This document shows, in pieces, positions 37,159-45,933 of a stretch of 64,000 nt of DNA. Position numbers and translations under genes: made by a program. The DNA comes from Cohnella sp. OV330 (GTDB lineage Bacteria > Bacillota > Bacilli > Paenibacillales > Paenibacillaceae), in contig NZ_FOKE01000006.1 of the NCBI RefSeq assembly GCF_900112065.1, positions 248,001-312,000 on the forward strand, in the 5' to 3' direction. Below the pieces are notes generated by a model, which was not told the origin of the DNA, made no database searches, and was given only the letters and a program-made list of their open reading frames with translations. Within the stretch, counting starts at the first letter, position 1. Each line of letters begins with the position of its first letter.

Positions 37159-38277
37159 ATGCGTATCGTGTTGACCGGCGGCGGTACCGGCGGCCATATT
37201 TATCCCGCGCTCGCCATCGGCCGCGAGGCCGAACGGCGCGATCCGGCCAGCGAGCTGCTGTACATCGGCACGAAGCGAGGGCTCGAGAGCCGGATCGTCC
37301 CCGAACGGGGCGTGCGTTTCGAGAGCATCGACATTACAGGCATACGAAGATCGTTGTCACTGGAAAACGTTCGCACCGCCTTGCGGTTCGTTCGCGGCGT
37401 GCGGCGCGCCAAGTCGCTGCTGCGGGAATTCAGGCCCGACGCGGTCGTCGGCACCGGCGGCTACGTATGCGGGCCTGTCGTCTACGCGGCAGCCAAGCTC
37501 GGCATACCGACGCTGCTGCACGAGCAAAACGTCGTGCCCGGCCTGACGAACAAATTTTTAAGCCGCTATGCGGATGCGGTCGCCGTCAGCTTCGCCGACT
37601 CCAAGCCGCATTTCGCCAGAGTCAAAAGCGTGGAGTACGCCGGCAACCCATGCGCGACGGCCATTCTCGGGGGAGACCCCATTCGCGGTTACGCCTCGCT
37701 GGGACTATCGCCGGGCACGCGGTTCGTGCTGATCGTCGGCGGCAGCCGGGGCGCGCAAACGCTGAACCGGGCGGCTGCGGAAGCGGCGGCCAAGCTTGGC
37801 GGTTTGCCGGACGTGCATTTTGTGTTTGCCTCCGGCGAGCGGTATTATGAGGAGCTGAAGGCGGAGATCGACCGGATCTCGGACCCGTCGGTCGCGAGCC
37901 GGCTCCATGTCAAACCGTACATAAGCAATATGGCGGAAGTGCTAGCGGCGACGTCGCTCGTCGTCGGGCGCGCGGGCGCTTCGTTTATCGCCGAATTCGC
38001 CGCGCTCGGCGTGCCGGCGATCTACGTGCCTTCACCCAACGTGACGAACAACCATCAGCAAGCCAACGCCGAGAGCGTCGTCCGCGTCGGCGGAGGCACG
38101 ATGATTCTCGAACGCGAGCTCACCGGCGCCAAGCTGTACGAGGCGGTCGCCGGCATTATGGGCGACGAATCCCGCCGCGTCAAAATGGCGGAAGCGGCGA
38201 AGTCCATCGGCATGCCCGAGGCGGCCGGCGTTATTTACGACCAATTGGAACGCATCGTCCGCCGCGAGCGGACTTGA
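37159..38277 (+). CDS. murG: UDP-GlcNAc:lipid I N-acetylglucosaminyltransferase MurG
   Basis: Converts lipid I to lipid II on the inner face of the membrane. The 372 residues have LTGGGTGGHIYPALAI at the N-terminus, GTGGYVCGP, HEQNVVPGLTN, GGSRGAQTLN and GRAGASFIAEFAALGVPAIYVPSPN (UDP-GlcNAc site). The ATG at 37159 lies four bases after spoVE, whose last codons contain the GCGAGGTG ribosome-binding site. Confidence 0.96.
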   Translation: MRIVLTGGGTGGHIYPALAIGREAERRDPASELLYIGTKRGLESRIVPERGVRFESIDITGIRRSLSLENVRTALRFVRGVRRAKSLLREFRPDAVVGTGGYVCGPVVYAAAKLGIPTLLHEQNVVPGLTNKFLSRYADAVAVSFADSKPHFARVKSVEYAGNPCATAILGGDPIRGYASLGLSPGTRFVLIVGGSRGAQTLNRAAAEAAAKLGGLPDVHFVFASGERYYEELKAEIDRISDPSVASRLHVKPYISNMAEVLAATSLVVGRAGASFIAEFAALGVPAIYVPSPNVTNNHQQANAESVVRVGGGTMILERELTGAKLYEAVAGIMGDESRRVKMAEAAKSIGMPEAAGVIYDQLERIVRRERT

Positions 38278-38340
38278 CTTGTATTGAAGGACTGCGAGAC
38301 CGCCGCTGAAGCGGCGGCGACGGCGGCTAGCTGGGCGATT

Positions 38341-38371
38341 GTCACCATGCCGGGCGGCGCGACATACGATA
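38341..38371 (+). promoter_or_regulatory. Candidate SigE-type promoter upstream of murB
   Basis: GTCACCAT (38341-38348), a 14-bp spacer and CATACGAT (38363-38370) resemble the mother-cell SigE consensus. The same bases also fit SigK (AC, 17 bp, CATACGATA). A hairpin, CCGCCGCTGAAGCGGCGG (38301-38318), lies just upstream. Confidence 0.45.
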
Positions 38372-38457
38372 GGGTGTAGTCGCGGCTGTCCGCAATGATG
38401 AGCCAGGCGCCCGCGTATAACCCGCAGCTCCTTAGAATGAATTGGAGGAGATATTGG

Positions 38458-39363
38458 ATGGAGCAGTTGATCGCGGACCTTGAACGGTCGTATTCGGGGG
38501 TCGTCAAGCAAGGCGAGCCATTGGCGCCATATACGACCTGGAAGATCGGCGGACCCGCCGACCTATTCCTCGTGCCTGCGGACGCGGAGCAATTGGCTTC
38601 GGCCATTGCTATCCTCGGTCGGCACGGCGTCCCCTGGACCGTCCTCGGACGCGGCTCCAACACGCTCGTTTCCGACCGCGGTGTCCGCGGCGCCGTGATC
38701 AAGCTTGGCGGAGGATTCGATTCGGTCCGGTTCGAGGACAATCTCGCGATCGCCGGCGGATCGTATTCGTTCATCAAGCTGTCGGTTATGGCGGGCAAGG
38801 AAGGGCTGACCGGCCTGGAATACGCCGGCGGCATTCCCGGCACCGTAGGCGGTGCGGTTTATATGAACGCCGGGGCGCATCATTCGGACGTTTCGCGCAT
38901 CTTAAAGTCGGCCGACGTCGTCTGGGAAGACGGCTCGAAGGGAACGTACGGCAACGAGGAACTGCACTTCGGCTACCGTCATTCGATTTTGCACGAGAAA
39001 AGGGGCATCGTGACCGAGGCGGTGTTCGCCCTGGCGCCCGGCGACCGCAAGGAGATCGCCGCCATGCTGGCTTCCTACAAGGATCGGAGACTGCGCACGC
39101 AGCCGCTGCAGCTTGCCTGCGCGGGCAGCGTATTCCGCAATCCGGAGGGGGACCACGCCGCGAGACTGATCGAAGCTGCGGGCCTGAAGGGCACCAGGGA
39201 GGGCGGAGCCGTAGTGTCGGAGCTGCACGCCAACTTCATCGTTAACGAAGACCATGCGACGGCCGAAGACGTGCTCGCCTTGATGGAACGCGTAAGACGG
39301 ACCGTAAACGAACGGTTCGGAATATTACTCGCACCCGAGGTGCTCCTGATGGGCGAGCGGTAA
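38458..39363 (+). CDS. murB: UDP-N-acetylenolpyruvoylglucosamine reductase MurB
   Basis: FAD/NADPH enzyme forming UDP-MurNAc. The 301 residues show TTWKIGGPADLFLVP, LGRGSNTLVSDRGVRG, GLEYAGGIPGTVGGAVYMNAGAHH, FGYRHSIL, AGSVFRNPEGDHAARLIEAAGLKG (catalytic Ser) and HANFIVN. This is the short type II MurB usual in Firmicutes. TTGGAGGAG lies 8 bp before the ATG. It is separated from murG by 180 bp that may hold its own promoter. Confidence 0.96.
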   Translation: MEQLIADLERSYSGVVKQGEPLAPYTTWKIGGPADLFLVPADAEQLASAIAILGRHGVPWTVLGRGSNTLVSDRGVRGAVIKLGGGFDSVRFEDNLAIAGGSYSFIKLSVMAGKEGLTGLEYAGGIPGTVGGAVYMNAGAHHSDVSRILKSADVVWEDGSKGTYGNEELHFGYRHSILHEKRGIVTEAVFALAPGDRKEIAAMLASYKDRRLRTQPLQLACAGSVFRNPEGDHAARLIEAAGLKGTREGGAVVSELHANFIVNEDHATAEDVLALMERVRRTVNERFGILLAPEVLLMGER

Positions 39364-39380
39364 TTCCGGAGGTGAATTCC

Positions 39381-40640
39381 TTGGACAAACTGGTGATTGA
39401 AGGCGGCAAACCGCTTTCGGGCACCATCCGCATCCATGGAGCCAAGAACGCCGCCCTGCCGATCCTGGCCGCGACGCTGCTCGCGCAGGAGCCGGTAACT
39501 CTTCGCAACATTCCGAAGCTTCTGGATATCGAAGTCATGTTGGACATCATGCGGGATCTCGGCTGCGCCGTGCTGCGCCGCGGCGACGTCGTGACGATCG
39601 ACGGCACGGTCGCGAGCTCCTCGCACGTACCCGAGCGTTTGATGCGCCTGATGCGCTCCTCCGTATTTTTGATGGGACCGCTGCTCGCCAGGTTCGGCGA
39701 AGTGCAGGTCTATCAACCGGGAGGCTGCGCGATCGGCGAACGCAAGATCGATCTCCATCTTCGCGGCCTCGCCGCGTTGGGGGCGGAGATCGAAGAGACG
39801 GGCAGCCGCATCGTATGCAAGGCGGCCCGCTTGACCGGCGCGGAGATCAGCCTGGATTTTCCAAGCGTCGGAGCGACAGAAAATATTATGATGGCGGCCG
39901 TCATGGCGAACGGACGCACGACGATCATCGGCGCCGCCCGCGAGCCCGAGATCCAGGACCTGCAGCGGTTTCTCAACGCGATCGGCGCGAAGGTCCGGGG
40001 CGCGGGCACGGACACGATTACGATCGACGGTACGGAGGTCCTTGGCGGCTGCGATTTTCAGATCATTCCCGACCGGATCGTGACCGGCACTGCGATGGTG
40101 GCCGCCGCCGCGACGCGAGGCGAGGTCACGCTCGAGGGCGCTGAATCCGCCCATCTGATCTCTCTCATTCACGTCATGCGCCGCGCCGGTGTTCACATCG
40201 AGACCGGGGATGGTATAATAAGAGTCGGCGCCAAGGGCCGGCCGCGAGCGGTCGACCGGATCGTCACTTCTCCTTATCCCGCTTTTCCGACCGATATGCA
40301 GGCGCAGCTCATGGTATTGCTGTCGCTCGCGGGCGGCGTCAGCGTTATTAAGGAGACGGTGTTCGAGGGACGCTTCAAGCATGTAGACGAATTATGCCGC
40401 ATGGGCGCGGACATTCGCATCGACTTGAATTCCGCGATCGTTCGAGGCGTGCCGAGGCTATACGGGACGACGGTCGAAGCCACGGACCTTCGCGCCGGCG
40501 CCGCGTTAGTCATCGCGGGGCTTGCCGCGCAGGGCAAGACGATCGTCGAGCAGGTTCATCATATCGACCGGGGTTATGACGAGATCGAGCGGATGTTCGC
40601 GAGTTTGGGCGGCGATATCTCTCGCGTCTCCGACAGCTAG
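39381..40640 (+). CDS. murA: UDP-GlcNAc 1-carboxyvinyltransferase MurA
   Basis: First committed step of peptidoglycan synthesis and the fosfomycin target. The 419 residues contain GAKNAALPILAATLL, the catalytic cysteine C116 in PGGCAIGERKIDLH (so fosfomycin-sensitive chemistry is expected), GATENIMMAA and PYPAFPTDMQAQ. The TTG at 39381 has GGAGGTGA at the right distance; the GTG at 39372 lies inside that site. In Bacillus subtilis murAA is elsewhere, while here it joins murB and divIB. Confidence 0.95.
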   Translation: MDKLVIEGGKPLSGTIRIHGAKNAALPILAATLLAQEPVTLRNIPKLLDIEVMLDIMRDLGCAVLRRGDVVTIDGTVASSSHVPERLMRLMRSSVFLMGPLLARFGEVQVYQPGGCAIGERKIDLHLRGLAALGAEIEETGSRIVCKAARLTGAEISLDFPSVGATENIMMAAVMANGRTTIIGAAREPEIQDLQRFLNAIGAKVRGAGTDTITIDGTEVLGGCDFQIIPDRIVTGTAMVAAAATRGEVTLEGAESAHLISLIHVMRRAGVHIETGDGIIRVGAKGRPRAVDRIVTSPYPAFPTDMQAQLMVLLSLAGGVSVIKETVFEGRFKHVDELCRMGADIRIDLNSAIVRGVPRLYGTTVEATDLRAGAALVIAGLAAQGKTIVEQVHHIDRGYDEIERMFASLGGDISRVSDS

Positions 40641-40660
40641 ACAAACGAAGCGACGATCGA

Positions 40661-40697
40661 CCGGGAGGGATAAGCGTATTTTGCTTATCCGCTTCCG
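40661..40697 (+). repeat. Long inverted repeat between murA and divIB
   Basis: GGATAAGC and GCTTATCC form a perfect 8-bp stem around GTATTTT, extended by CCGGGA with TTCCGG. There is no T run directly after it, so it is not a classical terminator. A second GC-rich hairpin at about 40732-40750, followed by CTTTGCTTTTT, may terminate part of the murA transcripts. Confidence 0.6.
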
Positions 40698-40817
40698 GGC
40701 CGGCGGGGGAGCGGGAATTTTCGCCTTCGATCGGCCGCCAGGGCGGGCCGCCTTTGCTTTTTCGGACTTGGGACAAGCTATGCGTTTCCGCCGGCTGTCG
40801 AGAGGAGAGCGCGCAAG

Positions 40818-41576
40818 ATGATAGAGCGAATTCCCGCTTTGCCGCGGGAACAGACGGGGACGAGACGACGCGGCGGCAAGCTGCTGTGGATTGTCATTGC
40901 CTTGTTCGTCGCGGTGTTGATCGTATTGTTTTTCAGATCCTCTCTTTCCCGCATCAGCGTGATAGAGATTCAGGGCTTGACTTATTTGAACCAAGACCAG
41001 GTCGGCGCCCAGCTCGGCGTAGGGATCGGAGATTCCTTTTTTATGCCGGCTTCGGACAAGCTGGCTCAGCGGGTTAAGCGACTGCCTCAGGTCAAGGACG
41101 TCCGGGTCGCGAAGCATTTTCCTGGCAAGCTGGAAGTTACGGTACAGGAGCATGCGCCCGTGGCGATCGAATTGGACGGCAAAGGCGGGCTATCCGTTGT
41201 CCTGGCCAACGGCATCGGCGTGCAGCCTGCTGCCGGCAGCGCGCTTCCGGCCAAGCCCGTGCTTACTGGCTGGACGAAGAACGATCCGCAGCGGGCGGCA
41301 TTGTGCCAGGCGCTGGGCGGCTTGGCCGCCGAAGGGATCGCCGACTTCTCGGAGATCTCGCCGGATCCTTCCAGCGCGTATCCCGACAGGATTCGCATTT
41401 TCACGCGCTCCGGGTTCGACGTGCTGACGACCGTCGGCAAGCTTAAGGACAAGATCGCGATACTGAGCGAGCTGGTGGAGAATAGGGAGCCGGGAACGGT
41501 AGTCCTTCTCGATTCGGACACGTACTCGCCTTATTCGGCACAAACGGACCCGCCCGGCGACGAAGAAGCCCCGTAA
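40818..41576 (+). CDS. divIB: Cell division protein DivIB/FtsQ
   Basis: Bitopic divisome protein forming a complex with FtsL and DivIC. The 252 residues have a basic N-terminus, one membrane helix (LLWIVIALFVAVLIVLFF, about 22-39) and an extracytoplasmic POTRA domain (ISVIEIQGLTYLNQDQVGAQLGV), then the FtsQ beta domain with VKDVRVAKHFPGKLEVTVQEHAPVA. AGAGGAGAG precedes the ATG. It lies 177 bp after murA and 316 bp before ftsA. Confidence 0.93.
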   Translation: MIERIPALPREQTGTRRRGGKLLWIVIALFVAVLIVLFFRSSLSRISVIEIQGLTYLNQDQVGAQLGVGIGDSFFMPASDKLAQRVKRLPQVKDVRVAKHFPGKLEVTVQEHAPVAIELDGKGGLSVVLANGIGVQPAAGSALPAKPVLTGWTKNDPQRAALCQALGGLAAEGIADFSEISPDPSSAYPDRIRIFTRSGFDVLTTVGKLKDKIAILSELVENREPGTVVLLDSDTYSPYSAQTDPPGDEEAP

Positions 41577-41593
41577 CTTAAGGAAAAGGACTC

Positions 41594-41622
41594 TACTCAA
41601 CCGCGCGGTTTAATGCTAGAAT
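41594..41622 (+). promoter_or_regulatory. Candidate ftsA promoter P1, extended -10
   Basis: TACTCA, 17-bp spacer, TGC-TAGAAT (TAGAAT 41617-41622). The -35 is weak but the -10 is extended, and it is repeated exactly 65 bp downstream. Confidence 0.4.
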
Positions 41623-41658
41623 TTTTGTATGCTTTCGCCGCGTTAATTACGGGAGCGA

Positions 41659-41687
41659 TTCAGCGCCTCAGGCAAAATTGCTAGAAT
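41659..41687 (+). promoter_or_regulatory. Candidate ftsA promoter P2, extended -10
   Basis: TTCAGC, 17-bp spacer, TGC-TAGAAT (TAGAAT 41682-41687), the same extended -10 as the upstream candidate. Confidence 0.4.
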
Positions 41688-41715
41688 GAGGGAACTAAAT
41701 TTTTTGTTGAAAAAA

Positions 41716-41741
41716 GAGGGAAAATCCCGTCTGCGTTGAAT
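41716..41741 (+). promoter_or_regulatory. Candidate SigH promoter of ftsA-ftsZ
   Basis: GAGGGAAAA (41716-41724) and GTTGAAT (41735-41741) resemble the SigH -35 and -10 (RnAGGAwww, RnnGAAT), with a 10-bp spacer that is one base short. Bacillus ftsAZ also has a SigH promoter. With P1 and P2 this accounts for most of the 316-bp divIB-ftsA gap. Confidence 0.4.
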
Positions 41742-41892
41742 AAGTACTGAATGTGTACCGATTTGGCTTCGTTCGGAACCCCTTGAATAACTCCTCATTC
41801 CGCAACGGATTTCAATAAGTCGCGACCAAACTAACGAATGGCCGGACGGCCGGATTGCAAAGTTTTTATGTATTTACGGGAGGTGCCACCGG

Positions 41893-43140
41893 TTGAGCAA
41901 CAACGACCTCATCGTCAGTCTGGACATCGGAACCTCTAAGGTTCGGGTGATTATCGGAGAAATAAGCAACGGAGCGATCAATATCATCGGCGTCGGATCG
42001 GCGGACTCGGATGGCATCCGAAAAGGCGCCATCGTCGACATCGATCAGACGGTCCAATCCATCCGCAACGCCGTGGACCATGCCGAGCGCATGGTGGGCA
42101 TCACCATCGGCGAAGTGTACGTCGGCATCGCGGGCAATCATATCGCGCTGCAGAGCAATCACGGGGTCGTGGCCGTCTCGAACGAAGACCGGGAGATCGG
42201 CGAAGACGACATCGAACGCGTGCTGCAGGCGGCCAAGGTCGTCGCGCTGCCTCCGGAGAGGGAGATCATCGGGCTGTTGCCTAAGCAGTTCCTCGTAGAC
42301 GGACTCGCGGGCATCCAGGATCCGCGCGGCATGATCGGCGTGCGGCTCGAAGTCGAATGCACGATCATTACCGGGACGAAGGCCGCCGTACATAACCTCA
42401 TGCGTTGCGTCGAGAAGGCCGGCCTGCGCATCTCCGGCATCGTATTGATGTCGCTCGCTTCAGGCATGATGGCCTTGACCAAGGACGAAAAGCAAATGGG
42501 GACCGTGCTGGCCGACATCGGCGCCGGCTCTACCACGATCGCGGTGTTTGAAGGCGGCAGCCTTGTCGCCGTATCGACGCTGCCGATCGGCGGGGACTAC
42601 GTGACGAGCGATATCTGCTACGGCCTCAAGACGCAGACGGAGCACGCCGAGAAAATCAAGCTGAAGTACGGCAGCGCCCGCCAAGACGAGGCGGCGGACG
42701 ATGTCCGCTTCAAGGTGATGCGGGTCGGCAGCAACGTGGAAAAGGAATTTTCCCAAGTCGACCTTGCGAATATCATCGAGCCGCGCATGCAGGAGATTTT
42801 CCATATGATTCGCCAAGAGGTCAAGCGTCTTGGCTACCTGGACAAGCTCAACGGCTACGTCCTGACGGGCGGATCCGTATCCATGCCTAGCGTGCTATCT
42901 CTCGCCCAGATCGAGTTGGAAGCAAGCGTACGGATTGCGGTCCCCGACTTTATCGGGGTGCGGGATCCTTCGTACAGCAGCGGAGTCGGCATGATCCAAT
43001 ACGTGATGAAGTACGTACGAACCCGGGGGGCGCCGCCCGCCAAGCGTCCTGCGAAGAGCAAGGCTGCGGCGGCCAGCGCGCCTGCCGGCAAGACGGGCGT
43101 CATGGAATGGTTTAAGAATATGTTCAAGGAATTCATATAA
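41893..43140 (+). CDS. ftsA: Cell division protein FtsA
   Basis: Actin-like ATPase that tethers FtsZ to the membrane. The 415 residues show the phosphate-1 motif VSLDIGTSKVRVIIGE, DIGAGSTTIAVFEGG (phosphate 2) and VLTGGSVSMPSVL (adenosine), a Pro/Ala/Lys-rich linker and a C-terminal amphipathic helix (MEWFKNMFKEFI) for membrane binding. The start is a TTG with GGGAGGTG 7 bp upstream. It forms an operon with ftsZ. Confidence 0.96.
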   Translation: MSNNDLIVSLDIGTSKVRVIIGEISNGAINIIGVGSADSDGIRKGAIVDIDQTVQSIRNAVDHAERMVGITIGEVYVGIAGNHIALQSNHGVVAVSNEDREIGEDDIERVLQAAKVVALPPEREIIGLLPKQFLVDGLAGIQDPRGMIGVRLEVECTIITGTKAAVHNLMRCVEKAGLRISGIVLMSLASGMMALTKDEKQMGTVLADIGAGSTTIAVFEGGSLVAVSTLPIGGDYVTSDICYGLKTQTEHAEKIKLKYGSARQDEAADDVRFKVMRVGSNVEKEFSQVDLANIIEPRMQEIFHMIRQEVKRLGYLDKLNGYVLTGGSVSMPSVLSLAQIELEASVRIAVPDFIGVRDPSYSSGVGMIQYVMKYVRTRGAPPAKRPAKSKAAAASAPAGKTGVMEWFKNMFKEFI

Positions 43141-43189
43141 GCCGCCACTGACGAAGATTCACCAGCGAAGCGAGGAGGAGTATTGAGAT

Positions 43190-44323
43190 ATGTTAGAGTT
43201 TGATTTTGAAATGGAACCGCTCGCGAAAATTAAAGTCATCGGGGTCGGTGGCGGAGGCAGCAATGCAGTTAACCGCATGATCGAAAACGGCGTCAAGGGC
43301 GTCGAATTCATTACCGTCAATACCGACGCGCAGGCACTGCACCTGACCAAGTCCGAGCAAAAGCTGCAAATCGGCGACAAGCTGACCCGTGGACTTGGTG
43401 CAGGCGCAAATCCCGACGTTGGCAAAAAGGCAGCGGAGGAATCCCGCGACGGCATCATGAACACGCTTAAGGGTGCGGACATGGTATTCGTCACCGCCGG
43501 CATGGGCGGAGGCACGGGTACGGGCGCGGCGCCGGTCATCGCCGAGCTGGCCAAGGAATGCGGCGCGCTGACGGTCGGCGTCGTGACGCGGCCGTTTACG
43601 TTCGAGGGGCGCAAGCGCTCCGGACAGGCTGAACTGGGCATCGAAGCGCTCAAGGAAAAGGTCGATACGCTGATCGTCATCCCGAACGACCGACTGCTCG
43701 AGATCGTCGACAAGAAGACGCCGATGATGGAAGCGTTCCGCGAAGCGGACAATGTCCTTCGTCAGGCGGTCCAGGGCATCTCCGATCTGATCGCCGTGCC
43801 CGGACTCATCAACCTCGACTTTGCGGACGTCAAGACGATCATGACGGAACGCGGTTCCGCCTTGATGGGAATCGGCGTCGCCTCCGGCGAAAACCGCGCG
43901 ATGGACGCGGCCCGCAAGGCGATCATGAGCCCGCTGCTCGAGACGTCGATCGAAGGCGCGCGCGGGATCATCATGAACATTACGGGCGGCTCGAATCTGT
44001 CGCTCTTCGAGGTAAACGAAGCTGCGGAGATCGTCATCTCGGCTTCGGATCCCGAGGTGAACATGATCTTCGGCGCCAGCATCGACGACAGCATGAAGGA
44101 CGACATCAAAGTTACGGTCATTGCGACGGGCTTTGAGCACAAGGGTCCGGTACGCCGGCCGATCTCGTCTTCTTCGCCTCAATCGAGTCCGGCTTCGCAG
44201 ACCGAACATCAGGATGCCCGCGCGAGCGGTCACAACCTGCGCCCGTTCGGCGGCGGCTCGACTTCCAGCGAGCAGCTGGACATTCCGGCATTTTTGCGGA
44301 ATCGCCCTCGCGGCGACCGTTAA
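43190..44323 (+). CDS. ftsZ: Cell division GTPase FtsZ
   Basis: Tubulin-like GTPase that forms the Z ring. The 377 residues contain [14 protein letters not shown], the tubulin signature [25 protein letters not shown] and the T7-loop region [12 protein letters not shown] Ser/Gln-rich linker leads to the conserved C-terminal peptide [10 protein letters not shown], which binds FtsA, SepF and other partners. GAGGAGGAG lies 9 bp upstream. A terminator follows at 44383, closing the division cluster. Confidence 0.98.
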   Translation: MLEFDFEMEPLAKIKVIGVGGGGSNAVNRMIENGVKGVEFITVNTDAQALHLTKSEQKLQIGDKLTRGLGAGANPDVGKKAAEESRDGIMNTLKGADMVFVTAGMGGGTGTGAAPVIAELAKECGALTVGVVTRPFTFEGRKRSGQAELGIEALKEKVDTLIVIPNDRLLEIVDKKTPMMEAFREADNVLRQAVQGISDLIAVPGLINLDFADVKTIMTERGSALMGIGVASGENRAMDAARKAIMSPLLETSIEGARGIIMNITGGSNLSLFEVNEAAEIVISASDPEVNMIFGASIDDSMKDDIKVTVIATGFEHKGPVRRPISSSSPQSSPASQTEHQDARASGHNLRPFGGGSTSSEQLDIPAFLRNRPRGDR

Positions 44324-44382
44324 TATTCGGATCGAATCCGATACTGCGGCCCAATCAAACCTTAATAGCACCAAGCGATGTC

Positions 44383-44415
44383 GAGGACCGGCTAATGATG
44401 CGGTCTTCTTTTTTT
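44383..44415 (+). terminator. Terminator of ftsA-ftsZ
   Basis: GAGGACCG pairs with CGGTCTTC (one wobble) around GCTAATGATG, followed by seven T. Confidence 0.85.
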
Positions 44416-44496
44416 GGCTTTGCGAAGCAGGTAATCGTCGTTTGCCTGTCGAACTCTCTCAGCACAGTTAAGCAGTTTCCGCACAGGAGGCACATG

Positions 44497-45828
44497 ATGT
44501 CCAATCCGTATCGTTCCTTTACAACTATGCTGGCGGCATTCGTGGTCATCTTCGGTGTGCTTCTTTCAGCCGTCTCCTACTGGTTTATCTCTCATGAGCT
44601 AATCCGGGAGACGAGCGGCTTGACGCGCAATGCGGTCGTAAAATATATCGAGGGTTTGCCTGACGCGAAGAAACTGTTCGAGCAGTCTGCGACGGATCGA
44701 GCTTCTCTTGTTCAAGCCGGCGAAAGCGCGGCCGAAGATGACCCTTCCGGTGTTGAAGAAGAGCGGCTAGCGGCTGACATTCGCGCGGCCTTCGATCCTT
44801 ATGGAATAACAGACGTTCGTTTCGTAAATCTCGAAGGTCAAGTAGGGTTCAGCTACAATCCTTCAAAAATAGGAAGCACCTTAACCGGTCGCGAACGCGA
44901 GAGATTCGATAAAGCGATGGACGCGGGGGAGATGCTGGCGGATAGAACGTCCGCAGACCTGAATCTATGGCTTCCGGTCTCCTCTGAAGAGGGGAAATTA
45001 ATCGGAGCAGCAGAAGTGTCCAAAGATTGGTCCGCGCAGAGCGCAAAAATACTCAAAATCAGTTTGACGATCGTCGTCTTGCTGGCGGCAGGGATGACGC
45101 TGCTCTTTTTTAGCCTGCGTCAAATCTTTTTGCGTTCGTCGCGCGTCATCGAGCGCCAGAACAAAGAACTGAGCGAGATGCTCGAGCGCGTGCATCGTAC
45201 CTATGATGAGTCATTGCAGGCAATGAGCAGCGCGCTGGATAGCAGGGACAACGAGACGCAAGGTCATTCCCTGCGTGTCACCGCCTATGCGTGGTTGTTG
45301 GGCCGACAGATGGGCATTGAAGGCGAACAATTGGAGATGCTGTACCGCGGCGCGCTGCTGCATGACGTCGGCAAGATCGGCATTCCGGACTCGATACTGC
45401 GTAAGGACGGGCCGTTGGACGAGATGGAATGGGCTATCATGCGCACGCACGTTAACATGGGTGTGCGAATGCTGGCGCATATCGAATTTTTAGGACCGGC
45501 GCTGGACGTCGTCCGCTGTCACCATGAGCGCTGGGACGGCCTGGGTTATCCCGACGGCCTGAGAGGCGAACAGATTCCCATATGCGCAAGGATTTTCGCC
45601 GTATGCGACACCTACGACGCCATCACGTCGAACCGTCCGTATCGCGCTTCCAAATCCCATGAGACGGCAGTCGAGGAATTAAAACGATTTGCGGGCACCC
45701 AATTTTGTCCGGCGGTCGTGGAAGCCTTCATGGAGCTCCCCGCAGATACGATGCAGCGCGTTCGAGAGTTGTCGCAACAAGATATCCAATTTTTGTCGCT
45801 GGACGAATTGCTCCCTAAGGTCGTTTAA
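44497..45828 (+). CDS. Membrane-anchored HD-GYP domain protein, probable c-di-GMP phosphodiesterase
   Basis: A 443-residue protein. Two membrane helices (about 8-28 and 185-207) enclose an extracytoplasmic sensor-like domain of about 150 residues; a short coiled coil follows, then an HD-GYP domain. Metal-binding and catalytic motifs are complete: HDVGKIGIPD (H289, D290), HHERWDGLGYPDGL (GYP 350-352), IP..ARIFAVCDTYDAITSNRPYR. So c-di-GMP hydrolysis is likely, although substrate is inferred. The ATG at 44497 follows CAGGAGG. Its first half is less GC-rich than the neighbouring genes. It occupies the place where Bacillus subtilis has the bpr protease gene between ftsZ and spoIIGA. Confidence 0.92.
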   Translation: MSNPYRSFTTMLAAFVVIFGVLLSAVSYWFISHELIRETSGLTRNAVVKYIEGLPDAKKLFEQSATDRASLVQAGESAAEDDPSGVEEERLAADIRAAFDPYGITDVRFVNLEGQVGFSYNPSKIGSTLTGRERERFDKAMDAGEMLADRTSADLNLWLPVSSEEGKLIGAAEVSKDWSAQSAKILKISLTIVVLLAAGMTLLFFSLRQIFLRSSRVIERQNKELSEMLERVHRTYDESLQAMSSALDSRDNETQGHSLRVTAYAWLLGRQMGIEGEQLEMLYRGALLHDVGKIGIPDSILRKDGPLDEMEWAIMRTHVNMGVRMLAHIEFLGPALDVVRCHHERWDGLGYPDGLRGEQIPICARIFAVCDTYDAITSNRPYRASKSHETAVEELKRFAGTQFCPAVVEAFMELPADTMQRVRELSQQDIQFLSLDELLPKVV

Positions 45829-45850
45829 GTGTATGTTACGGATACCGTTT

Positions 45851-45880
45851 ACCTTCGCTAGCGGCGGAGGTTTTTTATTT
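45851..45880 (+). terminator. Terminator of the HD-GYP gene
   Basis: ACCTTCGC pairs with GCGGAGGT (one wobble) around TAGCG, followed by TTTTTATTT. Confidence 0.88.
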
Positions 45881-45933
45881 GCTCCGAGAAGGAGGCGGGG
45901 GGCATAATCCCCACTCTTTTTCTCCTTTATCGA

